The position numbers and the translations under genes were made by a program. 64,000 bases of DNA from Limanda limanda (lineage: Eukaryota > Chordata > Actinopteri > Pleuronectiformes > Pleuronectidae): contig NC_083656.1 of assembly GCF_963576545.1 (NCBI RefSeq), positions 9,386,346 to 9,450,345 on the forward strand, given 5' to 3'. The notes under the pieces are model-generated. The model did no database searches and was not told the DNA's origin. It saw only the letters and a program-made list of their open reading frames with translations. This document shows, in pieces, positions 1-12,600 of this stretch (positions within the stretch are counted from its first letter, which is position 1; each line of letters starts with the position of its first letter).

Positions 1-1734
1 ATGACAGCCCTGCTGAGCCTGCTTGGATTTCCATGACAATAAAGAGCCCAGGATTCAATGAGGTGGTCCAGAGGCACGTGCAGAGTAAATATAATAAATT
101 ATCACATGGTGTTGAAGATCACCATTATCATGAAATATTGAGATTAAGACTGAAGAAAACAGGTTCTTTGGGTGAAAACAATTGTTATAACAACATTTTA
201 TTTTAATATTTCAATGTGAACAGTTGAATGTCTAAGGAAAGCTATTTCTTTATCACATTTTGGCAGGTTTTACTCATGGCTTCAAGAGGTCCTATGATCT
301 CAAAGAGGATGATTCTTGAAAATGACTGACTGTGAAATTTGGCCTGGAAAAGAAAAAGGAAACAGATTGTCTGAAGGATGACAAGAAAAGTTATTTTCTC
401 CACTCACATTTTTTCATTTGAGTGACTTCAACAGGCCTGAAGAGGTTAAGCTTTAGAGTATTACTAAATTTAAAGGTGGATATCGCAAACAACCCAAATA
501 TGCCTTTTTAATATGTGTGTAAACTTTGAGTCTTAAGCTGCAGTAAAAATGAATCATCTATCCAGGAGAAATACTTTTGTAAATCTGATGTATTTTAAAG
601 CCAAGAGTAGCAGTTAAATAACAGATGCAAAGTAAAGTGCCGTCCAGGATTGTTAGCTGCTGAATATTAGAGCACTGACAGTTTCCCCACTTACAGTAAA
701 CACAATCTCATCTCTAGGGCCCTTTACTGACAAAACAAGCCGGCATCTCAGAAAATATTAGTTAAAAAGAGCGCGTTGACCTCAGAACCTTTGAGCTCGT
801 CGAGCTGAAGCAGCAGAACCTCAGATGAGGAGCTTCTGTGTTTTGACAAGCAGGTGAAAGGAAGTGTTGCAAACAGTTTCGCAGAGGGAAAACAAACCGA
901 TGTCCCCTGGTACTGACCCACATGAATACAACGATGTGGTGGTGCAGGATATCCAGCTGAATGGCCGAGGCGGAGGCTCATTCCTTCGCGTATGTCATTG
1001 GAGAGCGGCCAACCCTCGTGTCCAGGCTGCTCTACGGTTTACAAGGACATGTCGGACTGGTCACCTGACCTGACAGCCCCCAGGACCGTGCCGAATGGCG
1101 GGAGGTCAGAGCTGGACACCTGGCTTTACTGCAGGGTCAAGACTTGTGTTTCTTCACTTACTGTATTGGCCAGCAAGTACCAAGTCTTTTCTTTATGCCA
1201 AAACATGCAGCTCTCAGATGGGTAGAACATAAGTCTACAGTATAGGACACATGACATGTTTACCACAAGAGAAACCCACTGCATATTTACAGTCGATTGT
1301 GTTTTACTATAGATTTACTTACAACTCGATATCCGGGAGGATTTTAACAGAACCCTCATTGATTCACTTTCCAGAGGAATCGCTGCCTGGATCAGTTTAC
1401 CTTGTTACCTTGTCACACTATGTTCTGGTCTGATCTCCATGTCCATTTCCGCTCAGCGCAGCCCCCTCACCCCTCCGTCCCCACCACGCCGCCCAACAGA
1501 GCTGGCTTTGTCCCTGTGGCCGGTCATCCATTCCTAATCTCCAGTCTTTTTTACCGCGCTGGAGACGTACCGCATGCTTCCAAAGAGCAGAGTGAGCTGT
1601 TCACGCATGCCCTCCCATCTCCCAAATGAAGCTCGGAAGAAACCTTGTGACCCCGGTGGCGAAAAGTGACTCAATATTACAGATTGTCAACACCATTGAG
1701 ATCTGGAAATGGAAGAAACCTGGAGAGAGGCCAC

Positions 1735-2050
1735 CTTAATTAAAAAATTCTTCAAACTATATGGCACCAAGTCGAGCGTTTACCTCCACCAAGGCCCAAT
1801 AGTCACTTAAATTCACAGATATACATTCCTTTAATATGTCGGATTTCTTTCAATAAAAACTATGATTTATTCCCTGGGAATCAGTGGAAATTAAAACAAA
1901 TCTCACATATAAAAGTGATCCAGAGCCGCATGAAAATGTAATGGTTTCCTCCGTGACCCATAACACATCCTTCCACTAAGTTTCTTGCTAATTAGTCTGG
2001 TAGTTTTTGCGTAATCTTGTTAGCAAACTAAACAAAACAAGAGACAGAGT
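1735..2050 (-). repeat. Dispersed repeat fragment, family R3
   Basis: Read on the minus strand, this is a decayed copy of the element also seen at 5950-6385 (minus) and 49186-49425 (plus). Shared landmarks on the plus strand are tttacctccaccaagg near 1780, gatccagagccgcatg near 1917, acatccttccactaagttt near 1966 and tagtttttgcgtaatc near 2001. I recognise the type as a common fish genomic repeat but cannot name the family. The ends are approximate. Confidence 0.55.
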
Positions 2051-2391
2051 AATTACTATGAGAAGCAATGAATTGTTAAATCTGTTTATTACGACACCAG
2101 ATAGTACAAATTCATGTACATATAAAATCACACTGCTAAAAAACACACCAATGAATAAAACCACTATGCGCAAATCAACCAACTGAAGAGTGAGTTAAGC
2201 AGTCGTGCTTCTTGAGTTGATGCTGAAAGTGCTTGAAGTTTATTTTTCAAATGAACAAAGTTATCGTTATTAATATATTGCAAAAGGAAAAATAGAGTAA
2301 ATCCTGCAAAACAGTAACTTCCTGCTCGTCCCAGATCGCCTGATATCGTCCAAACTGTTTAAGTACTGTTGTAAAAACTGTTCCTTAGAAT

Positions 2392-2592
2392 TCATGTCTC
2401 GGGAGGGGAGCGTGTCGTCCACTTAACCAGAAGGTTGGTGGTTCGATTCCCACCAGAGTGTCCTTGGGAAAGATACGGAACTGCAAAGTGCCTGAGTGAC
2501 GTGTGACAATGTAACATTTCCACTGTATTAATGTGTGTAAACGAAAAAAAATGAACTGTTTAAAGGCTTTGAGAAAAGTGCCATACAAAAAC
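2392..2592 (+). repeat. Dispersed repeat with tRNA B-box-like motif
   Basis: The stretch contains ggttggtggttcgattccc (about 2432-2450), which includes a sequence matching the polymerase III B-box pattern GGTTCGANTCC. It then has tgtccttgggaaagatac, and ends in aaaggctttgagaaaagtgc. This arrangement is that of a dispersed fish repeat, possibly SINE-like. No A-box or poly-A tail is clear, so it is either degenerate or not a true SINE. Confidence 0.5.
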
Positions 2593-3406
2593 AGTTTTTA
2601 CGTTTAAATTCGCAAAGACGTTGAATTCCTAAAAACAATCCAAGCTCTGAGCGACGTATCAAAACAACTAGTCTGGAACATTTTCATTTCTGCTGGAGCA
2701 AGCAACACAGGGCTTCTCGCACAAATACCACTGATCCGTGCCTCAGGTAAAACGCTAAACAGACGTTTGAAAAAGTGAGGAGTTTGAGTACAGTGTAATG
2801 ATGTTTCAGGTAGAGAGATGCCATGCAAAGAGATACCATCAACGCAGAGAGCCTCCCTCTATTGCATTAGCTAAAGGCACTGATATCTTGACGGAAATAA
2901 CTTCATTTTGGCCACTGCCAGGCCCAGTAAATACAATTGCTAGCTGTTAGCGCAGCCGTGTAAAAGGAAAGTGACCCAGACACGGTTGTGAATGGTGCTG
3001 GTGGCCGCGCCTCTGAGCTCTCGAATGCGTTATCGTCTCCTCAGCGTGGCCGAGCATATTAATAAAGCACCTTACAGTTACACGTGCCAAACCTCTGCAG
3101 TAAATCACCTCCTATTTAACCCAAAGAGGCAAACCCCCGCTCGGGCCCCTCATTGTACCAGAGGCCGCCTGTTGTTTTTTTTTTAAACTCCCACAATTAA
3201 CACATTAAACACTTCAATCCTGAACTGATGTGACACAATCAGTTAAAATAATGACGAACTAATGGCCGCTGTAAAGTGTGGGCTAGCCCTAGAAAATCCA
3301 CAACAAGAGAAAGTTAATCAGGCTAATTCTCTGAAAGCATCTTCATTAACATAATGTTGCCAGAGAGGATCTGATAATCAGGGAAATTGGCAAATGGGGC
3401 TTTTTC

Positions 3407-3412
3407 TTTATT
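3407..3412 (-). promoter_or_regulatory. Polyadenylation signal of the NERD-like gene
   Basis: Plus-strand tttatt is AATAAA on the minus strand. It lies about 195 nt after the stop codon of the NERD-like gene and is a plausible first polyadenylation signal, giving a short 3'UTR. This is inferred from position and motif only. Confidence 0.45.
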
Positions 3413-3566
3413 CCCCCCTTTCTTTCCTTTATCTCACTAAATTAAGACTGAAACTGCTCGTACAACATTACAAAATACAAACACTGCATAGTAAAAGGCA
3501 CTCAGTAAAAACAGCATTCTGTGAGAACTACATTAAGAGTTTGGTTTGTCTTGTTGCATCTGAATA

Positions 3567-3570
<4 letters not shown>

Positions 3571-3596
<26 letters not shown>
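3571..3596. repeat. (CA)13 microsatellite
   Basis: An uninterrupted CA dinucleotide run, within the predicted 3'UTR of the NERD-like gene, 9 nt beyond its stop codon. Confidence 0.95.
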
Positions 3597-3601
<5 letters not shown>

Positions 3602-3604
3602 TCG

Positions 3605-6600
3605 TCATATGCTGAGGTTGATGCTGCGGATGGTGCCTGCTGGGATTTTGGCGTCTGCCTCATCGCCGCTGATCCTGAAGATCACAAAGGTGTTGGACGG
3701 GATGGTGGTAGTTGCGCCCAGGGATTTACCCAGCCAGCCATGAGATCCACGCTTGAACATTTTAACTGTTACCTGCGGAGAAGGAAAGAGAAATGGAAAC
3801 AAATATATACATTAAATTAGTTTAATTGGTCTGATCTTCAAGTGTCTGATACGAGGGGATTTTCGGGGATTTTCCTGGGGGTCATGATTCGGACTCAGAC
3901 CTCCTGACCTCTAGTTGAAGTGAAGCAGACCCTCATGATTATCACCTTTGACCGATACAGGCTGCTGCTTTGTCTGTGGGTCTGTAGACTGTCAAGTATA
4001 AACCTACGATCACGGTCTGCTGTCAATTTAAAAGTTTCATTCAAACTTCGACCCATAAAGTACAGATTTGATGACTTAGAGCAACACAGAGCTAATTCAT
4101 ATTGTCAAGTGAATGTTTTTTTTTCGAAAACTAGATTACATATGAAGTTGTGAACAGTATGATGTTTGTAATTCAGTTGACAGTAAACTCACAACCAAAT
4201 GAAGACCTGGAAATAAAGAAGAAACACTTAAATATGTAACCTAAATGTCAATAAAACCTTGAGGTTTAGCCTGTGTTTAAGCTTAATGACTAAACATCTT
4301 TTTGTCTAAACTTTAACAAAAGATTTTTCAGTTCATCAGCTGATGTTTATTTTCTTAGATTTCATTTTATATATGATATAATAGTGACAAATTCCCATTG
4401 CAATTTCTCAGGGCTCACAATAATGTCTTCAGTCCGTTTCATCTGGAAAACAAAGATGAACTCGACAAATGAGTCAATCCATCAGCAAATTCATTTTCAA
4501 CCATCAACTGACTAATTAAAAGACAGATTTTTTCCAGCTATACTTGCTTGTTGGGCAGTTTGGCTTTGGTTTGAACATCTCTGTAGTTTTCTATTTGGCA
4601 AAATATTCAACATGACGAAGCAAATCAATGCCTCTTACATTGACTGTAGCTTAGATTGTGGACGATTAATTGGTTTATTGACAAATTTACTATCAAATGT
4701 TCCCTGAGCTGCAGGAACGTTGTGCGACTGTGTTGGAGAAGTGATGCGACAGCCGCCGGGAAACAGAATAAATATTAAATTAACCTTGTTCTCGCTGTGA
4801 GCTTTTTTAATTCCCCTCCACATATTGAATGGAGTCATAGCTTGATTTTATGTAGGTTGTAGGGCATAATACGCTTTAACACTACATCAAAACCGCCTGT
4901 TATGTTTGAGCCGGACAATGGAAGCCTTAACTAGATTTAGACATGCAGGTAACTGAACTACATCCATTTCAAAAAGAATGCCTCGCCACATCTCTTGTTT
5001 GGCTGCATTTACAGGGGATAACAGAATATTACAGTGCCTTTTCACAGCTCCATTTTCTTTCACTTAAGCATTAGGCAATTTTTCAATTATGATTTTTTTT
5101 TGCCCATGTTCTTTCATCCCCGGCTCTCCATAATGTCTGGGCCTTTTAGTTAATGGCAGTGACAGTCAGAGCCCAGTATATCGGCCCTTGTCCATTTCGC
5201 AGGTCATTGTGGAAGCCCAATAGGCCTTTTATTACGCCGACATCAAAAGGCAGATAAGCATTAGAGGTGGGGAAAATACCCTGCACTAGATATGTTCCCT
5301 CTTTCCTTTGTCTGCTATTGAAAGTGATCATTTTAATAGTGAAGAGGTTGCTGAGCTTTGGGGCTGATGGGGAGTGCGACACCCCTGACAGCCTGCGAAA
5401 TACGAGCAAGTCGGCAACACAACACAAGCGCACAGCACACCCCTCAACACCTGCACACTCTTGCTGCTAACCTAATTATCTGCAACAAAGGCCACTGCGA
5501 TTTCAGACTCACATCTTTTTTCACCATTTACTTACTTATTAGTGTGCATTAAAACAGGGAGAAAGAGGAAGGGGGGGAGAAAAAACGGAACAATTGTGTC
5601 TTGTAGTGAAGCCTTGGCCGAACGCCACATGGCTTTTATTACAAAAGCATGAGACACTTCAGAGAGAGTGAGTGTCTATTAATTTGGGATGCATGAAAAA
5701 AATGGCTTCGTGACAGCTGGTGGCAAAGAGGCGCGTAAACCAACACAAAAACATCCGAGAGGAATTATTCTAACAAATCATAGCGGGACTTAATAGTTGG
5801 TAATCAGCAATTAAATCATTAAATAGAAGTGAGGTTGAGTAATTCCATCTTTGTGGCACAGACACAATAGTGGCTGTGCATCATATTCCAGCCTGGACAG
5901 AAGTAGAACTATGAAACACACACTGACGCTGCAGGAAAGTGACCACGGAGAATTTACCTCCATCAAGGCTGCACTATCCTCTGAATAATATTTTTTATAT
6001 GGTTCAGGGAAGAACTCTTACACATTTGATGGGGATCCAGGAATTTATAAAACAATATATAGTATATTTATGACTGTACAGTTACTGAGTAATGATCAGT
6101 CCACTAAAAATATTTATTTTGACTCACAAAATTCAGATTATTATCCAGAGATATTAGAAGTCTACATATGTTCCATTTCTTTCATAAGGATCTTTGCACT
6201 ATTTCTCGGGAAATTCACAAAAACATCCTTTATCATAATGTTAAAGAAAATGCAGAAAGATTCCTTGATCCGCACCAAAATTAAATAGATTACTCTGGTA
6301 ATCAGTCCAATAGTTAAATTCATAATCCATCTAACGGAACAAACAAACATGTGAAACTATAACCACCTTGTTGGAGGTAATTAAAGAAAAGGACAATGGT
6401 TAAGGCTAAAACAAATCCAACATCGACACATTCTACAGCAATTACCCAAAGAAAACTGCATTATTTGAAATCAAAAGCACCGACATAAGTTGAGTGTGAA
6501 TTACATCAAGGTAGTGAGGCCGAACACGGAAGATGCTGTCGTCTTTGGCATAAAAATCAAAGAGGTGAGTTGTTGTATGGTCTAGACGACCTGCCTGCCA

Positions 6601-9600
6601 GGTGATACAGAGATGATGTGTCAGGTACAGGAACTGTTTCTACATGTTGCCCTTTCAGCCACTTGAGGCAAGTGTCTGAGGGTAAAGACGATACGGTGTC
6701 GTACTCACAGAGGAGCAGAGCGTAAAGGAGCTGCGCCTGGGAAAATGTGATTTAAAGCGCAAACAGCTCCAAACATTTAAGATGAGAAGCAGCATGTCAC
6801 AGCTTTCAACCAGCCGAGATAAGGAAATATCTCACTTTTGTCTGTACGTTATCCACGAGCGTATGAGAATCGCAGCACAGCACGGGCATGAATGTGTAAG
6901 ACTTCATGGCGAGGAGAGGACCCTTGGGGCTAAGGTTGGGTGTCACACAAAGGGCTGAGAGCTCACCTAACCGTGTCTACCCCGATCAGGCTCTCACTTT
7001 CGGTGTTGGGCTTTGGGGGGGGGGGGTCGTGTGAATGACATCACTCCTCACATTTCAACTCAGACAAACTCGTTGCTCTTATTTACCGTCTGCTAACAAT
7101 CGCCAAATCCTGCCCTGGGTTCACCATCAACTTTTACCCTCTTACAACACAAGACAACAGCTTGTTCTGAGCAGGTTTCCTCCTCTTCTACCTGCAGGGA
7201 TGTTTACGGCTCAGATCCTGAAGGGACAGCTCAGAAGTCCATACTTCTTTTAATGAACGAACCCACATCGTGAACCCTTTGCCCTGCACACTGCGGATCT
7301 AATTGTTTCAATATAATTGTGACAATTTGCCACTGACGGTCTCGACAGATGTGACGAATGGGAATAATGCGAGGGGCTGTGTAATTGGGTAGGGACGTGT
7401 CACCACCTGCGTGTAATGCCATTCACAAAGTTCAGATTCTTCCCCCTGATAAAGTCAAAGAATCCCAAGCAGGGTATCAGTCAGCAGGGGCCTGTTACCT
7501 GGAGCCATGGGTGCAGTGTTTCAGGTGAACTCTGAGTGAGCGTAACGCCACACCGGCTTCAGACGACGGGCTCTTTGTTCCGCGCCGTGTCTCACCAGAC
7601 ACACATGGGGGGGAACACTGAGTAACACACCTCCGGCGCACCGGGCGTCTTTGTCGTGGAGCCAAACGCGATGGACGCGGACCAAAAGTGTTTTGCTGTC
7701 ATTTCCAGCAGGACGTAACGAGGCGATTAGATAAACAATGTGTGGTTTGGCTCGCTGGGTGAATACAGCAACAACCTGCTGAGTCGAGTGTGAGTCACTG
7801 GATTATCAGGGATTGGAATCAATTCGAGGTTTAAATCAAGACAGATTATTGCTTTTGAATTACAACATTACATAAATATTGTGAATAGGTCTTGGAGATC
7901 TATTGTAACAGATGTCTAAGACTTATTCAATATCGTACTGCAATACGATTCAAATAAGTACAGTAAAAATGCCAGACGCTGAAAACATTTTCTATTAAAC
8001 AGAGGGTTCAACATCTGATCCTAAGATTCAACATCTTTATTGGAAATTATAAAAATCGAATTATCCTTTTATTATGCTCTGTTAAACCAGAGGGACCCAG
8101 GCTATAGACAGAACTTCCACAGACCGCTGTTACCAGCAGATAAACTAAGTTATCAAAGGGTGCATGACCTAACATTCATGTTTATTCTTTTATCTTTTAG
8201 ATAAGACTTGCATCTTTTCATTCATTGTGGTCATTTTCAGAATGGCTTATATGTAACACACAGCAAAGTGTTCGCAGTATCTGAAACTTTGCAAATGCGG
8301 TGACTCCCTACCCTCAAAACAGCAATTCAACAATGTATAAATCCTTGAAAAACGTTATGTGCAAGATAAATTCATCGACAGGCTCTAAAGATCAGAAATA
8401 TTGCGTTTGTTTTAAGTTGGACGACCCGCTCTCAAAGGGTTCAACAAGTTAAACAATTTGCAGCCATTTTGGAACATTTGCTCACTGTTGCCTGAACATT
8501 TCCCTCTCAGCAGTGAATGTAATATTAATGTACTCTTGGCGAGAGCAGTAACTGCAGGTGTAAGTAAACACACCAGCAAAGGGACAGCTTTCAATTAGTT
8601 GTTTCAAAGTGTTTCATATTCATTTCCTTTACCAGATTGATGCATTAATTTGCAAAACTATAAACAATATTTGTCTTTACACCCCTACCTGCTGGAGAGG
8701 CATTTAGGTGAGAAACTAAATGTTATTTTTGATAATGCCAATATTAATAGCTTAACTGTTCATGCACAATAGTGAAATCACTATTGTGAAATCACAAGGT
8801 GATATTTTTTATAGTGCCTGGTTTGAAATTTATGATGGAACTGGGGAGAGAAAATTAAGTAATCCTCATATTTGAGAAGCTTATCGTTTGAGGGTCGTGG
8901 CAGAACCTGGAACAACATAAAACCTGTCAGACCTACGGAGTCTTCAAATCAACTCAAAATGTCTTAAGAATGTGGCTGGAAGAACTCAGTGTACCACACA
9001 GACACAGGGATAACATGTAAATTCCAGACAGACCCAAACCAGGCTGGGATGAAAACTGGGAACCTTCTGCTGTAGAACCACAGTGAACCCTTGTACCGCC
9101 AACATTCCCCTTATAAACGACTGAACGACAATTACCTTAATATGTTAATTTACATATTTGAATACATTCGTGTTGATCGACAGAATGACTGATCAACTAT
9201 TCGTTTCTGCTAAGTTGCTTGTACTGCGATATCTACTGCATGAAATACTCAAACATCACCACTGAACTGCTGAGCTCCAGCTGCCGACCGTCCATTAAGA
9301 TGCCTAAACTTTGCATTAGCGTCCATATCCATAACTACATCTGTCTTAAGCCATGAATGCAAAACATGACTGGTTAAGGGCTGAATAGCTGCGTCTCTGC
9401 TTCCACGCAACCTGCCCCAGCTAACAGGAAGCCATTAGACTCTCGGCAATAACCATTTACATCCATTCACCCAGCTCTGACTTTATTTTCATCCGCATAA
9501 GTGCATTTTCTGCGAGAGGTTAAAATATGAATCCCCCTCCTTTTTTCCCCCTCTCCTCAATGGGTCTGGTCGTCTGGCTGACTTGAGAGGGCACAATCTA

Positions 9601-12600
9601 TGACTGATTTAATTTGCTCTTTACGAACATCTCTAACAGCATTACCCCCAGAGCATACACTGACTGTCCCCATCTGACTCCATTAACTCCCAAATCAGGT
9701 TTAAAGACCATATTGATGCCGTCCGTTATTAAGGGTGATTATCAAAACAACAGACAATGGGCCAAAGTGTCTGTTAACTAGTTTATCCCTAATTTCACGT
9801 AACTGTAACAGATGGCAGGGCTGTCAATTACATACTGTATCTGCTGCACACAGCGGCCACCCACTGTCTGGATATGCAGCGCATTAGCCTTTACATTAAA
9901 AGAACGATAGTCTGCTCACAGGTGGTCGGAGGAAATGGACTGAGCGCACAAAATGAACTACCATATTAAATGTCAAACACAGAAACGCATCAATTTGAGG
10001 AAACAGTGAAAACTCACCACTTGTTTTTTTTTGCGGTTACTTTTGTTGTATAAAAATAATAAGAAATACAGAAAATTCACAGATGAAAAATTCCAAACGT
10101 TGCCATCCAGTCCACTTCACCACCTTTATTCTCCTCAATTAACGAGAATGGCTTTTGAAACTGTAATTAAGTGTCTCGGCTCCAATCGGCCTCTTCATTA
10201 TTCATGAATCTCTATTGATCATATCGTACACGCTGAACCTCGGGGATCACTGTAATATCCTGGAGCCCCAAAACAAATAGCTGTGCTCATAGAGATTAAA
10301 ATTAACATCTTGGCCAGTGACCCCCCCGAAAAAGGAAAAGTTTCCTTTAGATGCTAAATCAAGCATTTGATGCCAAACTCGACGATGAGTCTCTGAGTCT
10401 CATTAACTGGAAAATCCTTTATGAAGCCTGGCTTTATGATCATATGATAAGGGCTGCCTCTAATGATTATTTTCATTAGACGTTCTTTTTTTTTTAATAA
10501 GTTGTAGGAAAATTGCTTGTTTTATCCAAGTATTAGTCCCAATATTTTGGAGTAAAGCATCAAATCTCCACATACTGACTGACGACTCTGAAAATTGCTG
10601 AAATGATCACAGAATAATCAATATAATAGCAAGAGTTTAGCTCAACATGCAATGGTATTGATTCTGTTGTAAAAACTAATTATTCAAAGCAAAACACAAT
10701 AACAAACTAACAATAAATAAATGACCTTTCAATTTACACAACCAAAGAAAAGCATTGAACATCTGTTATCTTATATGTATTTCTAATACAACTAATATTA
10801 ATAGATTGATTAAATCTTCCTGTTAAATGTCATTATGTTGATTTTAATGTTAATTGACAAAGTATATGCAGAAACTATAAAACTACTTCTTTGTGATATT
10901 TTAACCTTCAGTATACAACACAGTATATGCATACATTATTCATACGTATGATAGATATTATCGACTGTGTCTTGCACAACCGCAGCTCATTCCACATTCA
11001 AAGAAATTATTTTGTAATGAATATTAATGGCTTGGAGCTTTATTTGAAACATGTATTCAAATTTACTCAAACTCAATCTCCACCTGTGTTAAGTAGGAAT
11101 GTGTAATATGTGAACTCTAGCGGTTGATGTTTAACTAAATTAACAAAAGAGCGCGTGAAGAGCCCTCTAGCCTGACTGCTGTTGCATGCTGGGTGATGAA
11201 TTTGGAGGAAACGCATTGAGTCATCTTCAGACTGACAGATGCAGAATCTCTCCACGGGACTCTTCACCGTGGTTTAGTGCTCGAGTGAAAAAATAGATTT
11301 TTTTTACCAAGTTTAATCACACGCTATTACAAGGCAGCTTTTATCATTGCCTTCCATGTGTAAGTGCTGGTGTCTTCACTAGTTCATTACAGACACTTGT
11401 GATTCTGCAGCACTCTTCTCGTGTGTAATTGCACTGCTGGCTTTCCTCTGCGGCTTCCTACACACACTCCGGCGCAAATTATTTCCAATTCCAGTTTCCT
11501 TTCGAGAGCAACGCTGCAATTACAGGAATCTGAACATCCCGGTAATTTCCCTGCAGTTTTCACTTCTGTTGTAAAACACCAGCAGATCCTTTTTTCTGTG
11601 TGAAATTCTTCAAAGAACTTTTCCTTTTAAACTTTTCTATAGTACGCGCATTATCCTCCCACAGAGTTTAGTCGAGTACTCGATGAACCCTGAACTCTAC
11701 AGGACTGACAATCTGATAAATCGCACTATGATGAAACAACTTTTAAACATGCTTTTTAGTTAAAGTTTTAGTAAAAGTTAAAATATCCACCTGCGTCGTT
11801 CCTGTGGTCAGAATGAAATACTTTTTTTTTTACCAGTATACATACGGTTCCTGCCGTATTCGCTAAAAATGATTTGAAATCATTTTTAATAAATAGTAAT
11901 GGGTGCTGCCTATGTTTTCTTCAAATGGCAAAAATATTAAAACATTTTCTCTACATAAAAACACCAGAAAGCCAGAGTGACTGCCAATATTATCTATTTA
12001 GGCAGCAGAATTTGCAGGCTTTGTAAATGGCCAGCTCCAGGCCTTTTGTGTGCCTCCATTCATTATCACCACAAAGCGGTTGATGTCTCCCCTCTCTGCC
12101 TTTTCAGTGCTAAGCACGGAGTGCACCCGCCTGCCCATTACGGGTCTGTGACGCGTGCAGCCTGGGAGATGGCCAAACGGAGAGGAATGCGAGTGCGGAG
12201 TTAAATTAACAAGCTACATCTGTATGGAATCTGTGGGCAGTCAGAGATATGAGATCTCCGGCGTACGAGGCTCTGATTATTTGTCAGCCGAGATTTTGTC
12301 GGTGAATCGGCGGCTTTTTGCTCGGTGGCTTCGCCTCTATTAATCAGCTAATAGGGCGGTGTAGTCAAGTTACGGTCGAAGGAACTCAATTGTTGTGTCT
12401 CAGCTATGCAATTAGTTGACGCTCTATATGCTGACAGAGTTCGGAGACTTTCTGGGCTCCGTATCTGCTGCTCCTGAATAAACTGGATTACATAAACGGG
12501 TACAAGGGCCTCGTGAAACAGTCAGATTTCAGAAAAGGAGACGACATAAAGATGAACAACACAAGTAACCAGCACTGTAAATGATGACATGAATAGATCT

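Larger units (their letters stand above)
1..3390. other. Intergenic, repeat-rich
   Basis: No coding exon can be supported here. Open frames are short, lack splice context and show no recognisable domain. The segment lies downstream of the 3' end of the NERD-like gene, which is transcribed leftward and probably ends near 3390. It contains two dispersed-repeat fragments (about 1735-2050 and 2392-2592), described separately. The remainder is AT-rich unique-looking sequence with nothing I recognise. Confidence 0.6.

Noticed and set aside
2432..2450. Possible tRNA gene (B-box-like sequence)
   Set aside because: No cloverleaf or A-box could be built around it, and the flanks match a dispersed repeat.
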